64,000 nt of DNA from CALBPI01 sp038531945 (GCA_038531945.1 JBCBBH010000008.1:1-64000); one strand, 5' to 3'. Counted from the stretch's first letter, positions 7,811 through 17,663 are shown. Numbers and translations: made by a program. The notes: generated from the sequence alone by a model not told the origin.

Positions 7811-9649
7811 ATGGCGAGCATGTTTCGCTTTTTTGAATCTCGAATCGACCCGTTCCCAACCGCGGATCCCGGACGACCTCCACAGTCCCTGAGCGGTTTT
7901 TGCTGGACTTACACCCAACCGGTGATCGGATGGCTGGTCGTCATGGCTGTGTTGGCCGCGATCATTGCGATCGGCGAGGTCGCATTGTTTGGATTTCTCG
8001 GCTCGCTGGTCGATTGGCTTGCAGAGGCAGAGCGTGACGGGTTCCTGGTGCGCGAGGGCAACCGTCTGTTCTGGATGGGCGCCTTCTTGCTGATCCTGTT
8101 GCCGCTGGCGGTGGTTCTTCAGTCCCTCATCATCCATCAGACGTTGCTTGGAAATTACCCGATGATCGGGCGATGGCAGATGCACCGATACCTGCTGGGC
8201 CAGAGTCTTGCGTTTTTCTCCGACGAATTTGCCGGTCGCGTGGCGACCAAAGTGATGCAGACGGCCCTCGCAGTCCGCGAGACTGTCATGAAGCTGACCG
8301 ATGTTCTGGTCTACGTCGTGGTCTACTTCCTCTCGATCGTCGTGATGTTGGCACAGGCTGACTTGTGGTTCGTGCTGCCGTTTCTCGTCTGGATTGTCCT
8401 GTACGCAATAGCAGTGTCGTTTTTCGTGCCTCGTCTGTCGCGGGTTAGCCAGAAACAGGCCGATGCACGCTCGTTGATGACGGGCCGAATCGTTGACAGT
8501 TATACCAATATCATGACGGTAAAGCTGTTCTCGCACGCCGGTCGGGAGGCAATCTACGCGCGAGATGGGATGGATCGTTTTCTGTCGACCGTTCATCAGC
8601 AGATGCGTCTGGTGACGCTGATGCAGAGCTGTGTCTACATCAACAATATCGTTCTTGTGTTCTCGGTGTCCGCGCTAGCGATCAGCCTTTGGCTTAGCGA
8701 GGCCGTGACCGTTGGGGCAATCGCTATAGCGATTGCATTGGCGCTGCGATTGAATGGTATGTCGCAATGGATCATGTGGGAGTTGTCAGCATTGTTCGAG
8801 AACATTGGCGTCGTGCATGACGGTGCCTCGATGGTGTCGCAACCGCAGGCCGTAACCGACCAGGCCGATGCCGTGAATCTCACTGTCCAGCACGGGGCAA
8901 TTTCATTCCAGGACGTGACTTTTCATTACGGGAAGGGCTCGGGGGCGATCGAGCGTTTGTCGCTCGAAATCGCTGCAGGAGAAAAGCTCGGACTTGTCGG
9001 TCGTTCCGGTGCCGGCAAGACCACGCTCACGAATGTGTTGTTGAGGTTTTACGACCTTGAGGGCGGCGTCATTTCGATTGATGGCACGGACATCAGCAGG
9101 GTCTCGCAGGATTCCCTTCGCAGTCAGATCGGTGTCGTTACGCAAGATACTTCGCTGTTGCATCGCTCGATTCGAGAGAACATCGCGTATTCGCGTCCGG
9201 ACGTATCGGATGACGAAATCATTTGGGCCGCTGAGCGTGCGAAAGCGTGGGAATTCATTCAGACGCTCGAGGACAAGAGCGGTCGTGTCGGTCTGGATGC
9301 GTTCGTCGGTGAGCGTGGGGTCAAACTGTCGGGAGGCCAGCGGCAACGAATCGCGATCGCTCGAGTGTTTCTGAAGGATGCGCCCATCCTGATTCTTGAT
9401 GAGGCGACTTCGGCACTTGATTCCGAGGTTGAAGCGGCGATTCAGGAGAGTCTGTTCGAATTGATGCATGGCAAAACTGTGATCGCGATTGCCCATCGAC
9501 TTTCGACGATCGCGTCCCTCGATCGGCTGATCGTGTTGGAGGCAGGCGAAATCGTCGAAACAGGTGACCATCGAACGTTAATCGAGTCAGGCGGCATTTA
9601 TGCCGATTTGTGGTCGCGTCAGTCCGGCGGGTTTATCGGTACAGAATGA
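7811..9649 (+). CDS. ABC transporter, fused permease and ATPase (exporter type)
   Basis: A half-transporter of 612 residues in the inner membrane. The N-terminal ~350 residues hold six predicted membrane segments, for example GWLVVMAVLAAIIAIGEVAL and YVVVYFLSIVVML. The C-terminal nucleotide-binding domain has Walker A GRSGAGKTT, signature LSGGQRQRIAIARVF, Walker B ILILDEATSALD and H-loop IAHRLSTIASLD. It resembles MsbA/LmrA-type homodimeric exporters of lipids or hydrophobic compounds. Substrate unknown. It starts 50 bp after the CoA-transferase gene and may be read from the same transcript. Confidence 0.92.
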   Translation: MASMFRFFESRIDPFPTADPGRPPQSLSGFCWTYTQPVIGWLVVMAVLAAIIAIGEVALFGFLGSLVDWLAEAERDGFLVREGNRLFWMGAFLLILLPLAVVLQSLIIHQTLLGNYPMIGRWQMHRYLLGQSLAFFSDEFAGRVATKVMQTALAVRETVMKLTDVLVYVVVYFLSIVVMLAQADLWFVLPFLVWIVLYAIAVSFFVPRLSRVSQKQADARSLMTGRIVDSYTNIMTVKLFSHAGREAIYARDGMDRFLSTVHQQMRLVTLMQSCVYINNIVLVFSVSALAISLWLSEAVTVGAIAIAIALALRLNGMSQWIMWELSALFENIGVVHDGASMVSQPQAVTDQADAVNLTVQHGAISFQDVTFHYGKGSGAIERLSLEIAAGEKLGLVGRSGAGKTTLTNVLLRFYDLEGGVISIDGTDISRVSQDSLRSQIGVVTQDTSLLHRSIRENIAYSRPDVSDDEIIWAAERAKAWEFIQTLEDKSGRVGLDAFVGERGVKLSGGQRQRIAIARVFLKDAPILILDEATSALDSEVEAAIQESLFELMHGKTVIAIAHRLSTIASLDRLIVLEAGEIVETGDHRTLIESGGIYADLWSRQSGGFIGTE

Positions 9650-9739
9650 GAAGGATTCACGCTCGCTTCACACCCGCGTGACGGATCATTCACACACCGT
9701 TGGCTACGATTTCATCAATTCAGTGCAGGAGGTTCTCCG

Positions 9740-10579
9740 ATGGGTTCGCGGATTCGTGTTGGGCTAAGCCTTGTCACGGTGGTGTTGGCGGGTTGGATGG
9801 CTGCGGCGGGCGCGCAGGAACCCGGCCAATCGCCACCTGCTCAAGGCGGGGCCCCGAGTGCAGCACCGACCATTGGGTGGTCGACGGATGTCGGGTTCGC
9901 TTTGATCGCGAACCCTGAGTTCCAGGGCTCTGACAGTTATCGAGTGCTGCCGGTTCCCTATTTCGACCTCCGCTACTCGGATCAGCAAGGCGTGAAATAT
10001 TTTGCCAACATCCCCCAAGGATTCGGCGGTTACCTGAAACGAGATCGCGGACCTCGAGGCGCTACGAACGATATCTTTGTATCGATCGCGCCTGGGTTCG
10101 CGAACCGGGAGGTCGAGGACGTCGATGGAATCGACGAATTCGGTACGGCGGCGGAACTGCGCGTTGGCTGGGAGTTTGCGCGTGGCGGTTGGAGTCTTAA
10201 CACCACGCTCGCACAGGCGTTGGCGTCTGGGCACGAGGGAATGTATCTCGACGTTGGCGCGTCCCGGCGAGGACGGATTGGCAGTCGAGGGTTCTGGTCG
10301 GTTGGGCCGCGACTCAGGATCGCTGACAGCCAATACATGGATGCCTTGTACGGCGTCACTTCGAGCGAGGCGGCAGCGAGTGGACTTGATGCATTCGATG
10401 CAGGAGCCGGGCTCGAAAGCGCGGGTCTGCAGGGTGCGATCAGTGTGCCAGTCGGAAAGCGCTGGCGTGCGACGACGGTCATGGGCGTGTCACGATTGCT
10501 ATCGGATGCGGCGGACAGCACACTGATCGAATCCTCGAACCAGGTGTTTTTCCTGACGGCACTGACCACCCGCTTCTGA
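9740..10579 (+). CDS. MipA/OmpV family outer-membrane protein
   Basis: A 279-residue exported protein with a cleavable signal ending near AAGAQ. The mature part alternates strand-like segments and ends in an aromatic residue (TALTTRF), as outer-membrane beta-barrels do. The early block ANPEFQGSDSYRVLPVPYFD is characteristic of MipA/OmpV proteins, which serve as scaffolds for murein synthesis enzymes or as antigens of unclear function. A strong AGGAGG ribosome site lies just upstream of ATG 9740. It stands alone, 90 bp after the exporter gene. Confidence 0.88.
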   Translation: MGSRIRVGLSLVTVVLAGWMAAAGAQEPGQSPPAQGGAPSAAPTIGWSTDVGFALIANPEFQGSDSYRVLPVPYFDLRYSDQQGVKYFANIPQGFGGYLKRDRGPRGATNDIFVSIAPGFANREVEDVDGIDEFGTAAELRVGWEFARGGWSLNTTLAQALASGHEGMYLDVGASRRGRIGSRGFWSVGPRLRIADSQYMDALYGVTSSEAAASGLDAFDAGAGLESAGLQGAISVPVGKRWRATTVMGVSRLLSDAADSTLIESSNQVFFLTALTTRF

Positions 10580-10672
10580 AGGGATTCGTTACTGTTCGTT
10601 ATTGCACAGGTCGGTTTCGAAGGATCTGCTGAAGAGCTGCGCCGAGACCTGTAAATATGTACAGTATCGGTA

Positions 10673-12826
10673 ATGAAACAGCTTCCGACGTTTTATTACC
10701 GGCAGAATTTCCGTGAGTTGGTCGACTTCGTCGTCAGGCATTACGCGCCGGTGCTGTCGTGCCGTAGGCGGCAGTGGCTGGGAGACTTCGAGGCGTTACC
10801 GGATCTCGCACAGTGTCTGTACGTTCGACTTCTCAATCGACAGGGCACGATTTTCGAGCGCTCCAAGCTGACATATCCCGAGCTTGGTGACCTTGACGAG
10901 CACTTGGGGCCGTTGCGAAGTGCCGGTTTTGTCAGATCGATCACCCCGGCCGATCTCGATGAAGTTTTAGTCCGCCTGACGAAGTCGCGCATCGTCGCCT
11001 GCGCAGATGAACCGGAACTCAAGACTTCGTGGACCAAAAAACAGTGTGCCGCCTTCGTGCGCGACAACGGTAACGTGGAGCAATTTTTGCGCAACGTGTC
11101 GCAACTGCGGCCGATCGTTGTCGCAAGAGACGATTCCTTTGCGTTTTTTAAGTTTTTGTACTTCGGCCGCATGGCACCGGGTACGTCGCCGCTCACGCTT
11201 CGCGATCTGGGGATTGCACGTGAGCACGGCTTCGAAGACTACGAGCCTCGGTTCTCGGCACAAGACGAAGCGGAACATGCGTTCTTTTTCGCGAAGGAGC
11301 GCCATCGCCTCGAGAGCGGACTGGCGCATAGCGAAAATGCGGTGTTGCGCCGCTTTGGAGAATGGCCCGCGGCTGACAGCAACGTAGCAGAGCAGCATCG
11401 CGATAAACTGGCGCTGGCGCTCGGTCGGAGCTTGGAAGCGCGAAGCGACCCGGTGCAGGCCGTCGACGTGTATCGGCGTGGCGGGTCGGACGACTGCTTG
11501 CGTTCAGCGTGTCGGCTACTCTCGCAGCAACGAAGGACTGACGAATTGCGCGAGCTCCTGAATGCACATATCACGTCACCAAAGACAATGGCTGCGCACC
11601 ACTATGCGGTCGATGCGATGGCGCGACGGTTTGGAGCGAAACCACGAACCGAAGCGACGGAGTTCTTGCGTCGCGCTGTTACGTTGGAGTTAGACGAGTA
11701 TTACCGGGGCAGCCCTGAGTATGCGGTCGTTTCCCATTATCGAACCAAAGGGCAGATTGCGTTTCGCACTGAGAATCATCTCTGGCTAACCTTGTTCGGG
11801 CTGCTGTTCTGGGACCTCATCTTCGAGGCGACGGCAGCGCACTCACCGTTTGACGGTCTTCCGGGTCACCTTGTCGATGGAAGTTTCTATTCGCGAAACA
11901 TGACTGAGGTCGAGCGACGACTCGAATCCCTGAGCGATCGGAACCGGGCGATTCGCACATTGCTGCAGAGCGCGATCCGCCACCACGGTGAGCAGCGCGG
12001 ATTGTTCCGCTGGCACCCGGTCACACTACAGGCGATATCTGCGTTGATCGAAAACGCACCGCAACCGGGCATTGCCAAGATTTTGCGTTCGTTGTGCCAG
12101 TCGTTTCCAACACGAAAGCGCGGTTACCCGGACCTTATGATAATCGCAGAAGGACGTGTCGCTTTCGTCGAGGTCAAGGCGCCCGGTGATCACATTCGGA
12201 GTCATCAGATTCGCCGAATTAAAGCGCTATGCGAAGCCGGCTTGCCTACGTCGGTAGTTCGGGTCGAGTGGAAGCACAATCCGGACCAGCCGTACTGCGT
12301 TGTCGATGTCGAGACCACGGGCGGCCGCGCCGGTGCCCATCGCGTTACGGAAATCGGTGCCGTCAAGATGGTAAATGGCGATGTTGTTAATCGTTTCGCC
12401 ACGTTGATCAATCCGGATCGTCCAATTCCACCCAAGATCACCCGGTTGACCGGTATTCGAAATGACATGGTCGCGACGGCGCCACGGTTCGCGGAGATCG
12501 CAGACGATTTCGCCAGATTTCTGGAAGGCAGTATTTTTTGCGCACACAACGTGAACTTCGACTATGGATTCATTCGAATGGAGTTTGAGCGAGTAGGGCA
12601 TCGGTTGCGACTACCAAAGCGGTGTACGTGTGCTTCCATGCGCAAATCCTATCCGGGTCGCAAATCCTACGCTCTTAAGGCGCTATGCCGAGAGTTTGAT
12701 ATTCCACTTCGCCAGCACCACCGAGCGCTGTGTGATGCTGAAGCGGCGGCAGAGCTGCTGCGGCTGACGTTGCCGTCTCATCAAGCGACGCCAGACGCTC
12801 GAGCGGTGGCCGGCAAGCACGCGTAG
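10673..12826 (+). CDS. FAN1-like VRR-NUC nuclease fused to a DnaQ-like DEDDh exonuclease
   Basis: A 717-residue protein with two nuclease modules. Residues 1 to ~520 resemble bacterial FAN1: an N-terminal block with YYRQNFRELVDFVVRHYAP, a helical middle, then a PD-(D/E)XK VRR-NUC site RGYPDLMII...FVEVKAPGD with D487, E500 and K502. Residues ~540-700 are a complete DEDDh exonuclease: D545 and E547 in VVDVETTG, D630 in AHNVNFDYGFI, and H683/D688 in HRALCD. FAN1 enzymes process branched or cross-linked DNA; DnaQ-like domains trim 3' ends. Both sites look intact, so the product is probably an all-in-one DNA repair nuclease. Typical bacterial FAN1 ends after VRR-NUC, so the fusion is notable. It starts with ATG and a weak ribosome site. 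Confidence 0.88.
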   Translation: MKQLPTFYYRQNFRELVDFVVRHYAPVLSCRRRQWLGDFEALPDLAQCLYVRLLNRQGTIFERSKLTYPELGDLDEHLGPLRSAGFVRSITPADLDEVLVRLTKSRIVACADEPELKTSWTKKQCAAFVRDNGNVEQFLRNVSQLRPIVVARDDSFAFFKFLYFGRMAPGTSPLTLRDLGIAREHGFEDYEPRFSAQDEAEHAFFFAKERHRLESGLAHSENAVLRRFGEWPAADSNVAEQHRDKLALALGRSLEARSDPVQAVDVYRRGGSDDCLRSACRLLSQQRRTDELRELLNAHITSPKTMAAHHYAVDAMARRFGAKPRTEATEFLRRAVTLELDEYYRGSPEYAVVSHYRTKGQIAFRTENHLWLTLFGLLFWDLIFEATAAHSPFDGLPGHLVDGSFYSRNMTEVERRLESLSDRNRAIRTLLQSAIRHHGEQRGLFRWHPVTLQAISALIENAPQPGIAKILRSLCQSFPTRKRGYPDLMIIAEGRVAFVEVKAPGDHIRSHQIRRIKALCEAGLPTSVVRVEWKHNPDQPYCVVDVETTGGRAGAHRVTEIGAVKMVNGDVVNRFATLINPDRPIPPKITRLTGIRNDMVATAPRFAEIADDFARFLEGSIFCAHNVNFDYGFIRMEFERVGHRLRLPKRCTCASMRKSYPGRKSYALKALCREFDIPLRQHHRALCDAEAAAELLRLTLPSHQATPDARAVAGKHA

Positions 12827-12864
12827 AATAGAGCCACCGAGTGACCATCAGAGGGAGACGGATT

Positions 12865-13401
12865 GTGCCAGTTTCGCGAAAACTATTTGCGCTTACGCTT
12901 TTGACGGCGTTCATTGGCGCTGTGACAACTGCCGGTCCGAGCCGTGCTGATGACGCGGCACTTGCGGACGCGCTCCAGTGCAAAACGATCGTGTCGGATT
13001 CTGAGCGCTTGGCCTGCTTTGACCGATGGGCGCTTGCGTGGGCGCCTACAACCAGCGTTGCGGGAGAGACATCCGACAACGTTGAATCGGAACCAGCGCA
13101 AGACGAGGCGGTTGCGTCCGTCAAGGTCGATCCGGCGTCTGAGGAGGAATTCGGTTTGCCACCTGTGCCACTTGCTGAGGACGTTGACCGGATTGTTACA
13201 ACGGTGACGGAGATCGATGCCAAGCGTGCTGATCGGATTGTGGTCACACTTGCCAATGAGCAGGTCTGGCGTCAAACCCGCGGCACGACACTTCGTCTGG
13301 ATGTGGGTGACGAAGTAGCGATCGAGCGAAAGCTGTTTGGCGCTTATTCTCTGACCAAGAGCGGCTCGTCACGTCCGATGCGGGTCAAACGGGTGCGTTA
13401 A
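12865..13401 (+). CDS. Exported protein of unknown function
   Basis: About 178 residues with an N-terminal signal (LFALTLLTAFIGAVTTAGPSR). The early motif LQCKTIVSDSERLACFDRW resembles the cysteine-bearing start seen in small periplasmic proteins that begin by counting residues lost by 'AxCxxxxxxxxRLxCYD', including type VI-associated VasI-like proteins, but nothing else supports a secretion role. The C-terminal ~70 residues look like a small beta-barrel (VVTLANEQVWRQ, LDVGDEVAIERK). GTG 12865 is chosen because GAGGGA sits 8 bases upstream; an in-frame GTG at 12841 would add eight residues. It is 38 bp after the nuclease gene. Confidence 0.7.
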   Translation: MPVSRKLFALTLLTAFIGAVTTAGPSRADDAALADALQCKTIVSDSERLACFDRWALAWAPTTSVAGETSDNVESEPAQDEAVASVKVDPASEEEFGLPPVPLAEDVDRIVTTVTEIDAKRADRIVVTLANEQVWRQTRGTTLRLDVGDEVAIERKLFGAYSLTKSGSSRPMRVKRVR

Positions 13402-13417
13402 GCGGTTTTTGGGCACC

Positions 13418-15175
13418 TCATCGGGTGTTGCGTGCGTCATGAACAATCTTACCCTCGACGACTGTCATCAGGATCTGTCCTTCTAACAGTTTGTTGGGGG
13501 AGGTCGACGCCACGTTGAAAGGGTCGATATCGATGACAGTCAAGTCGGCCCAGCGATCAGGTGCGATGATCCCGACCTCTGACTCGCGAAAGCTCGCATA
13601 GGCCGACCATGTGGTGTATCCACGTATGGCCTCCTCGATGGACATGCGCTGGTCGGGGTACCAGCCTCCGTCGGGCTCAAGATTTTTGTCTTGTCGTGTG
13701 ACGGCGGAATGGAGTCCATAAAAAATATCGTGATCCGATCCTGGGTTGTCGGCATTGAAAGTCAGAGCGGCACCAGATTCCCGGATCGTACGCCAGGCGT
13801 AGGCGCCGCGAACGCGGATGGGTCCCAGCCGTGCTTCGGCCCATGCCTTGTCCTCCATGGCATGTGGCGGTTCCATCGACGCAATCAATCCAAGCTCGAT
13901 TAGTCTTGGCATATCCTCTGGCGCGATGACTTGCGCGTGCTCGATTCGATGACGATTGCGTTTGGTGTCCGGGAATGACGCGTAAACACGCTCAAGAATG
14001 TCCATGGCCTCTCGATTTCCTGCGTCGCCGATTGCGTGAATCGCGATCTGAAATCCGGCCTGCATTGCATCGGCCATGAGACTCTCGTCGAAACCGTACC
14101 CCGCACCACTGATACCACGGTGACCCGGAAGATCGGAATAGTCATCCAGCAAACGTGCGCCGCGCGATCCCAGAGCGCCGTCGTAGTAAGCCTTGACTGC
14201 CCGAGTCACGAGTCGACTATCGCTATCTGAGTCCGGACCGCGTTCTATCCAACGACGCATCAAGTATTCATCGCGGAGTGAGAGCATGGCATACACTCGA
14301 ATCGGCAGCTCATCGCTTTTTTCCAACGTCAATAGCGCACTCATCATTCGCGCGTCGTCGCCTGCATCATGTATCGCTGTATACCCGTCGACCGCCATTT
14401 GTTGGAGGCCAGCTAATGCATCTCGACGCAGTGATGCCAGGGAGGCTTCCGGCAGCGCGTCGGTCATCATCGTCACAGCCCGATTCAGAAAGATGCCAGT
14501 TGGTTGCCCGTCCTGATCGAGGAGAACTTCACCACCGGTGGGCACTGGGGTGCTCGCATCAATCTCTGCGATTTCAAGAGCACGTTGATTGGCCCAACCG
14601 GCAAAGCCGTGCAGCCCGGACATGTAAACCGGGTGGTTTGGCACTGCGGCACTTAGATTAGCTATACGAGGATACTGATCGGCCCATGCGCCTTCGTCCC
14701 AACCGCTGCCGATGATCCACTCTCCAGCGGGCACCATTTCGGCACGTGCCACGATACGTTCAATCGCCTCGTCTTCAGTTTTTACGCCAATCAGGTTGAC
14801 GCGGTTCAACAATGCGCCGAGTTCGAAGATGTGCGTGTGCGAATCGACAAGACCGGGAAGTACGCTAGCGCCATTCAGGTCGACCATGATGGTATCCGCT
14901 CCGACCCACGACGAGATATCATCATCCGAGCCCACCGCAACGATGCGGCCATCCAGTATCGCGATTGCCGTTGCATCGGGTGTCCAGTGCGTGCCGTCGA
15001 ATGGCGCATTCGGCGCAGGTGTTCCGTCCAATGCGGGATCATCCCACGCCAGTGTGTAGACTCTCGCGTCAGTAATGACCCAGTCGGCCGCAGCGGCGTT
15101 CGTGGTATTTGAACGGCCGCATGCGACCAAACCTAACCAGACAAGCAGCAGGGCGCCACGACCAAAGTGTTTCAT
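13418..15175 (-). CDS. Amidohydrolase family 3 lipoprotein (YtcJ-like)
   Basis: A 585-residue metal-dependent hydrolase. The signal ends in a lipobox, LGLVACGRS. Typical motifs are VLPGLVDSHTHIFELG (HxH metal ligands), AIHAIGDAGNREAMD, HRIEHAQVI and FNADNPGSDHD near the active-site aspartate. Related YtcJ-type enzymes hydrolyse amide or formamide bonds in varied compounds, and members with a lipobox act in the cell envelope. The true substrate cannot be told. It is convergent with the preceding exported-protein gene and divergent from the GNAT gene. Confidence 0.88.
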   Translation of the reverse strand: MKHFGRGALLLVWLGLVACGRSNTTNAAAADWVITDARVYTLAWDDPALDGTPAPNAPFDGTHWTPDATAIAILDGRIVAVGSDDDISSWVGADTIMVDLNGASVLPGLVDSHTHIFELGALLNRVNLIGVKTEDEAIERIVARAEMVPAGEWIIGSGWDEGAWADQYPRIANLSAAVPNHPVYMSGLHGFAGWANQRALEIAEIDASTPVPTGGEVLLDQDGQPTGIFLNRAVTMMTDALPEASLASLRRDALAGLQQMAVDGYTAIHDAGDDARMMSALLTLEKSDELPIRVYAMLSLRDEYLMRRWIERGPDSDSDSRLVTRAVKAYYDGALGSRGARLLDDYSDLPGHRGISGAGYGFDESLMADAMQAGFQIAIHAIGDAGNREAMDILERVYASFPDTKRNRHRIEHAQVIAPEDMPRLIELGLIASMEPPHAMEDKAWAEARLGPIRVRGAYAWRTIRESGAALTFNADNPGSDHDIFYGLHSAVTRQDKNLEPDGGWYPDQRMSIEEAIRGYTTWSAYASFRESEVGIIAPDRWADLTVIDIDPFNVASTSPNKLLEGQILMTVVEGKIVHDARNTR

Positions 15176-15355
15176 TCTGATGCCCTCTTTGAACCTGCAA
15201 GTCAGTTTACCTCGACGCGTGCGGCAAGCGAATCGGACTCGTCATGCACTTGGAAAAGTTCACTCGAAATCTCGGTACCGCGGTGCGATACCATGGCATG
15301 AGCAAATGGACATACAGGCTCACCCGCGAAGGCGTGAGCGAACGGAGGGCAACTG

Positions 15356-15874
15356 ATGCAGATTCCCCGACTTGAAACGGAACGTCTGATTCTAAGAGCA
15401 ATCGATCCAGTCCGAGATTTCGATGGTTGGGCGGACTCGATGGGCGATGATGAGACGGTGCGATACCTCGGCGGTCAGACCATGGATCGCTCTGTGGCGT
15501 GGCGAAATATGGCGATGGTGATTGGGCATTGGCACATTCGGGGATTCGGTTTTTTCTCTGTTGAGGAAAAACACACGGGAGACTGGGTTGGACGGGTTGG
15601 GCCGTGGTATCCCGACGGTTGGCCCGAGCCGGAGATTGGCTGGACAATAAGGCGGTCGTCGTGGGGTAAAGGCTACGCGACGGAAGCGGGCAGGGCGTGC
15701 ATCGACTTCGTCCGAGATGAGTTGCGCTGGGAGCGAGTGATACATGCGATTATCGAGGGCAATAAAGGCAGCGCGGCCGTTGCTCGCAAGCTCGGTTCCT
15801 CAAAGTTGCGAGACCAAGTGGGACTTGGGGGCGTAACCGATGAAAGGGTGTGGATCTACGGGCAGTCGTTCTGA
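15356..15874 (+). CDS. GNAT family N-acetyltransferase (RimJ/RimL-like)
   Basis: A 172-residue acetyltransferase. It starts LETERLILRAI, typical of the RimJ/RimL subgroup, has the acetyl-CoA strand region PEIGWTIRRSSWGKGYATEA, and ends with a usual NKGSAAVARKLG segment. A clear GGAGG lies 7-8 bases before ATG 15356. It probably acetylates an amine or a ribosomal or small-molecule target; nothing here fixes which. The next gene starts 37 bp downstream. Confidence 0.9.
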   Translation: MQIPRLETERLILRAIDPVRDFDGWADSMGDDETVRYLGGQTMDRSVAWRNMAMVIGHWHIRGFGFFSVEEKHTGDWVGRVGPWYPDGWPEPEIGWTIRRSSWGKGYATEAGRACIDFVRDELRWERVIHAIIEGNKGSAAVARKLGSSKLRDQVGLGGVTDERVWIYGQSF

Positions 15875-15911
15875 GGAGCCAGGCCAAACCAAAACCGCTG
15901 GAGGGTCGAGC

Positions 15912-16898
15912 ATGCAAGAGCGTGAGTTAGGAAATACCGGAATTACCTTGCCGAGCCTAGGGTTCGGGTGCATGGGTTTGTCCGAGTTTTACGGACCACC
16001 GACCGAAGCCAAAGCGGCGGTTCGACTGCTGCATGAGGCCATCGAACACGGTGTCGTTCATTTTGACACGGCCGAAATGTACGGTATGGGTAGCACGAAC
16101 GAGCAGCTACTTGGGACCGCGTTACACGACCGACGCGAGCAGGTGTTCATAGCCACAAAAGTTGGGCCACTGCGCGACTCCACTACTGGAGCGTTTATCG
16201 GCGTTGACGGATCCCGCGAAAATTGTCGTCGCGCCATCGAAGGATCATTGCGGCGTTTACGAACCGATTATGTGGATTTGTACTACTTGCATCGCGTAGA
16301 TACCGAAACCCCGATCGAGACCACAGTCGAGGCGATGGCCGAACTGGTGGAAGCCGGTATGGTCCGCGCGATTGGCTTGTCTGAAGCATCCGCTGAAACA
16401 TTGAAGCGTGCATCGAGTGTCCACCCGATTGCTGCGTTGCAGTCTGAGTACTCGATCTTCAGTCGTGATATTGAGTCAGAGATGATTCCTGCGTGTTTGG
16501 AGACGGGTACGTCGCTGGTTGCCTACTCGCCGCTCGGCCGGGGGTTACTAAGCGGTCGATTCAGCGAATCGTCGTCCGCTCCAGAGGACTATCGTGCGTC
16601 AACGCCAAGGTTTCAGGGTGAGGCACTGGCAGCGAATGCCGCACTAGTCGCGGAAATCGACTCGATTGCAAGCGAGTTGGGCGTGGCCACGGCTCAGATT
16701 GCGCTCGCATGGGTGTTATCGCGCGGGGAGCATATAGTGACAATCCCGGGCACCACGAAGCTCGAGCATCTCAAGTCCAACGTCGCGGCAATGGCACTGG
16801 CGTTGGCGCCTGCGCAGGTCGATCGATTGAACAGATTAGCTGATCGGGTCATTGGCGAACGGTACGATGCGCGTGGAATGGCCAGCGTCAATCGATAA
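15912..16898 (+). CDS. Aldo/keto reductase
   Basis: A 328-residue NADPH-dependent oxidoreductase of the AKR fold. Motifs are LGFGCMGLSEFYG at the start, HFDTAEMYGMGSTNEQLLG (catalytic Asp and Tyr), the lysine in FIATKVG, and YYLHRVD with the catalytic His. The C-terminus has VTIPGTTKLEHLKSNV for NADP binding. ATG 15912 is chosen over an in-frame ATG at 15840 because homologues start at MQEREL and GGAGG lies just upstream. It resembles the YakC/IolS group; the substrate aldehyde or ketone is unknown. Confidence 0.92.
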   Translation: MQERELGNTGITLPSLGFGCMGLSEFYGPPTEAKAAVRLLHEAIEHGVVHFDTAEMYGMGSTNEQLLGTALHDRREQVFIATKVGPLRDSTTGAFIGVDGSRENCRRAIEGSLRRLRTDYVDLYYLHRVDTETPIETTVEAMAELVEAGMVRAIGLSEASAETLKRASSVHPIAALQSEYSIFSRDIESEMIPACLETGTSLVAYSPLGRGLLSGRFSESSSAPEDYRASTPRFQGEALAANAALVAEIDSIASELGVATAQIALAWVLSRGEHIVTIPGTTKLEHLKSNVAAMALALAPAQVDRLNRLADRVIGERYDARGMASVNR

Positions 16899-16926
16899 AC
16901 GAAGTTCCAGACATTTCTGGCGAAAC

Positions 16927-17652
16927 TCATGGCTTCAGCAATGTCCGAGTTCGGCGGAATACGGACGGCAGCATGCCCCAGAACCTGCGGAACTGCTGAC
17001 TGAAATAGCTGTGATCAGAAAATCCGCTGGCAAAAGCCACCTCTGCAATCGGCATCGTACTTTCCACCAAGAGTCGGCGCGCTTGCTCAAGACGCACCTC
17101 TACCAGGAATTGGCGCGGTGTCTTTTTCAAGTGTTTTTTGAATCGCCGCTCCAACGCGCTGAGGCTGAGGTGTGCCGCCTCGGCAATCTCAGTGACCGTG
17201 ATGTCGCGGGCATAGTTGGCGCGCACGAACTCGACAGGCGCTCTGACCGCGTCGATATCTGATCGGGCGTTTTCAAATCGGTCGAAATGACGCGTCATTC
17301 CGAAGGTGCCGACAATCTCTCCCTTCGGATTCCGAATCGGCCGTTTCGTGGTCGCAAACCAGGCAATTTCACCGGCCTCGGTGGTGTTCATTTCGAGGCG
17401 GTTGGTGACTTCACCGCCCTCAAGCACATAGGCATCGTCTCGGACGTATTGTTCAGCTAGGTGTCGGGCCGAGAAATCAAAATCCGTCTTTCCCTCAAGC
17501 TGGTTGGCGCTCTTGATGCCTTGATGTTCAAGAAATGCCTGGTTGCCGTACATAAAGCGGCTGTCGGAGTCTTTGACCCAGAAAAGGACATCGGGCACTA
17601 AATCCAACAATTCAATAATCTTTTTTACTTTAATTTGTTCCAGTAAATACAT
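16927..17652 (-). CDS. PAS domain-containing AraC family transcriptional regulator
   Basis: A 241-residue regulator. Residues ~10-125 form a PAS sensory domain (DLVPDVLFWVKDSDSRFMYG, later EIVGTFGMTRHFDRFE). Residues ~135-235 form the AraC DNA-binding domain with two helix-turn-helices (ITVTEIAEAAHLSLSALERR and PIAEVAFASGFSDHSYFSQQ). It is divergent from the seven-gene glycoside operon across 157 bp, so it probably controls that operon in response to a small ligand. PAS in place of the usual cupin sensor of AraC proteins is less common. Gene direction and motifs are seen; regulation is inferred. Confidence 0.92.
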   Translation of the reverse strand: MYLLEQIKVKKIIELLDLVPDVLFWVKDSDSRFMYGNQAFLEHQGIKSANQLEGKTDFDFSARHLAEQYVRDDAYVLEGGEVTNRLEMNTTEAGEIAWFATTKRPIRNPKGEIVGTFGMTRHFDRFENARSDIDAVRAPVEFVRANYARDITVTEIAEAAHLSLSALERRFKKHLKKTPRQFLVEVRLEQARRLLVESTMPIAEVAFASGFSDHSYFSQQFRRFWGMLPSVFRRTRTLLKP

Positions 17653-17663
17653 GTTTTTACTAT

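Noticed and set aside
7580..8596. 338-codon minus-strand open frame across the CoA-transferase end and the ABC exporter start
   Set aside because: Composition is rich in His/Arg/Gln with no motifs, and both plus-strand genes are well supported.
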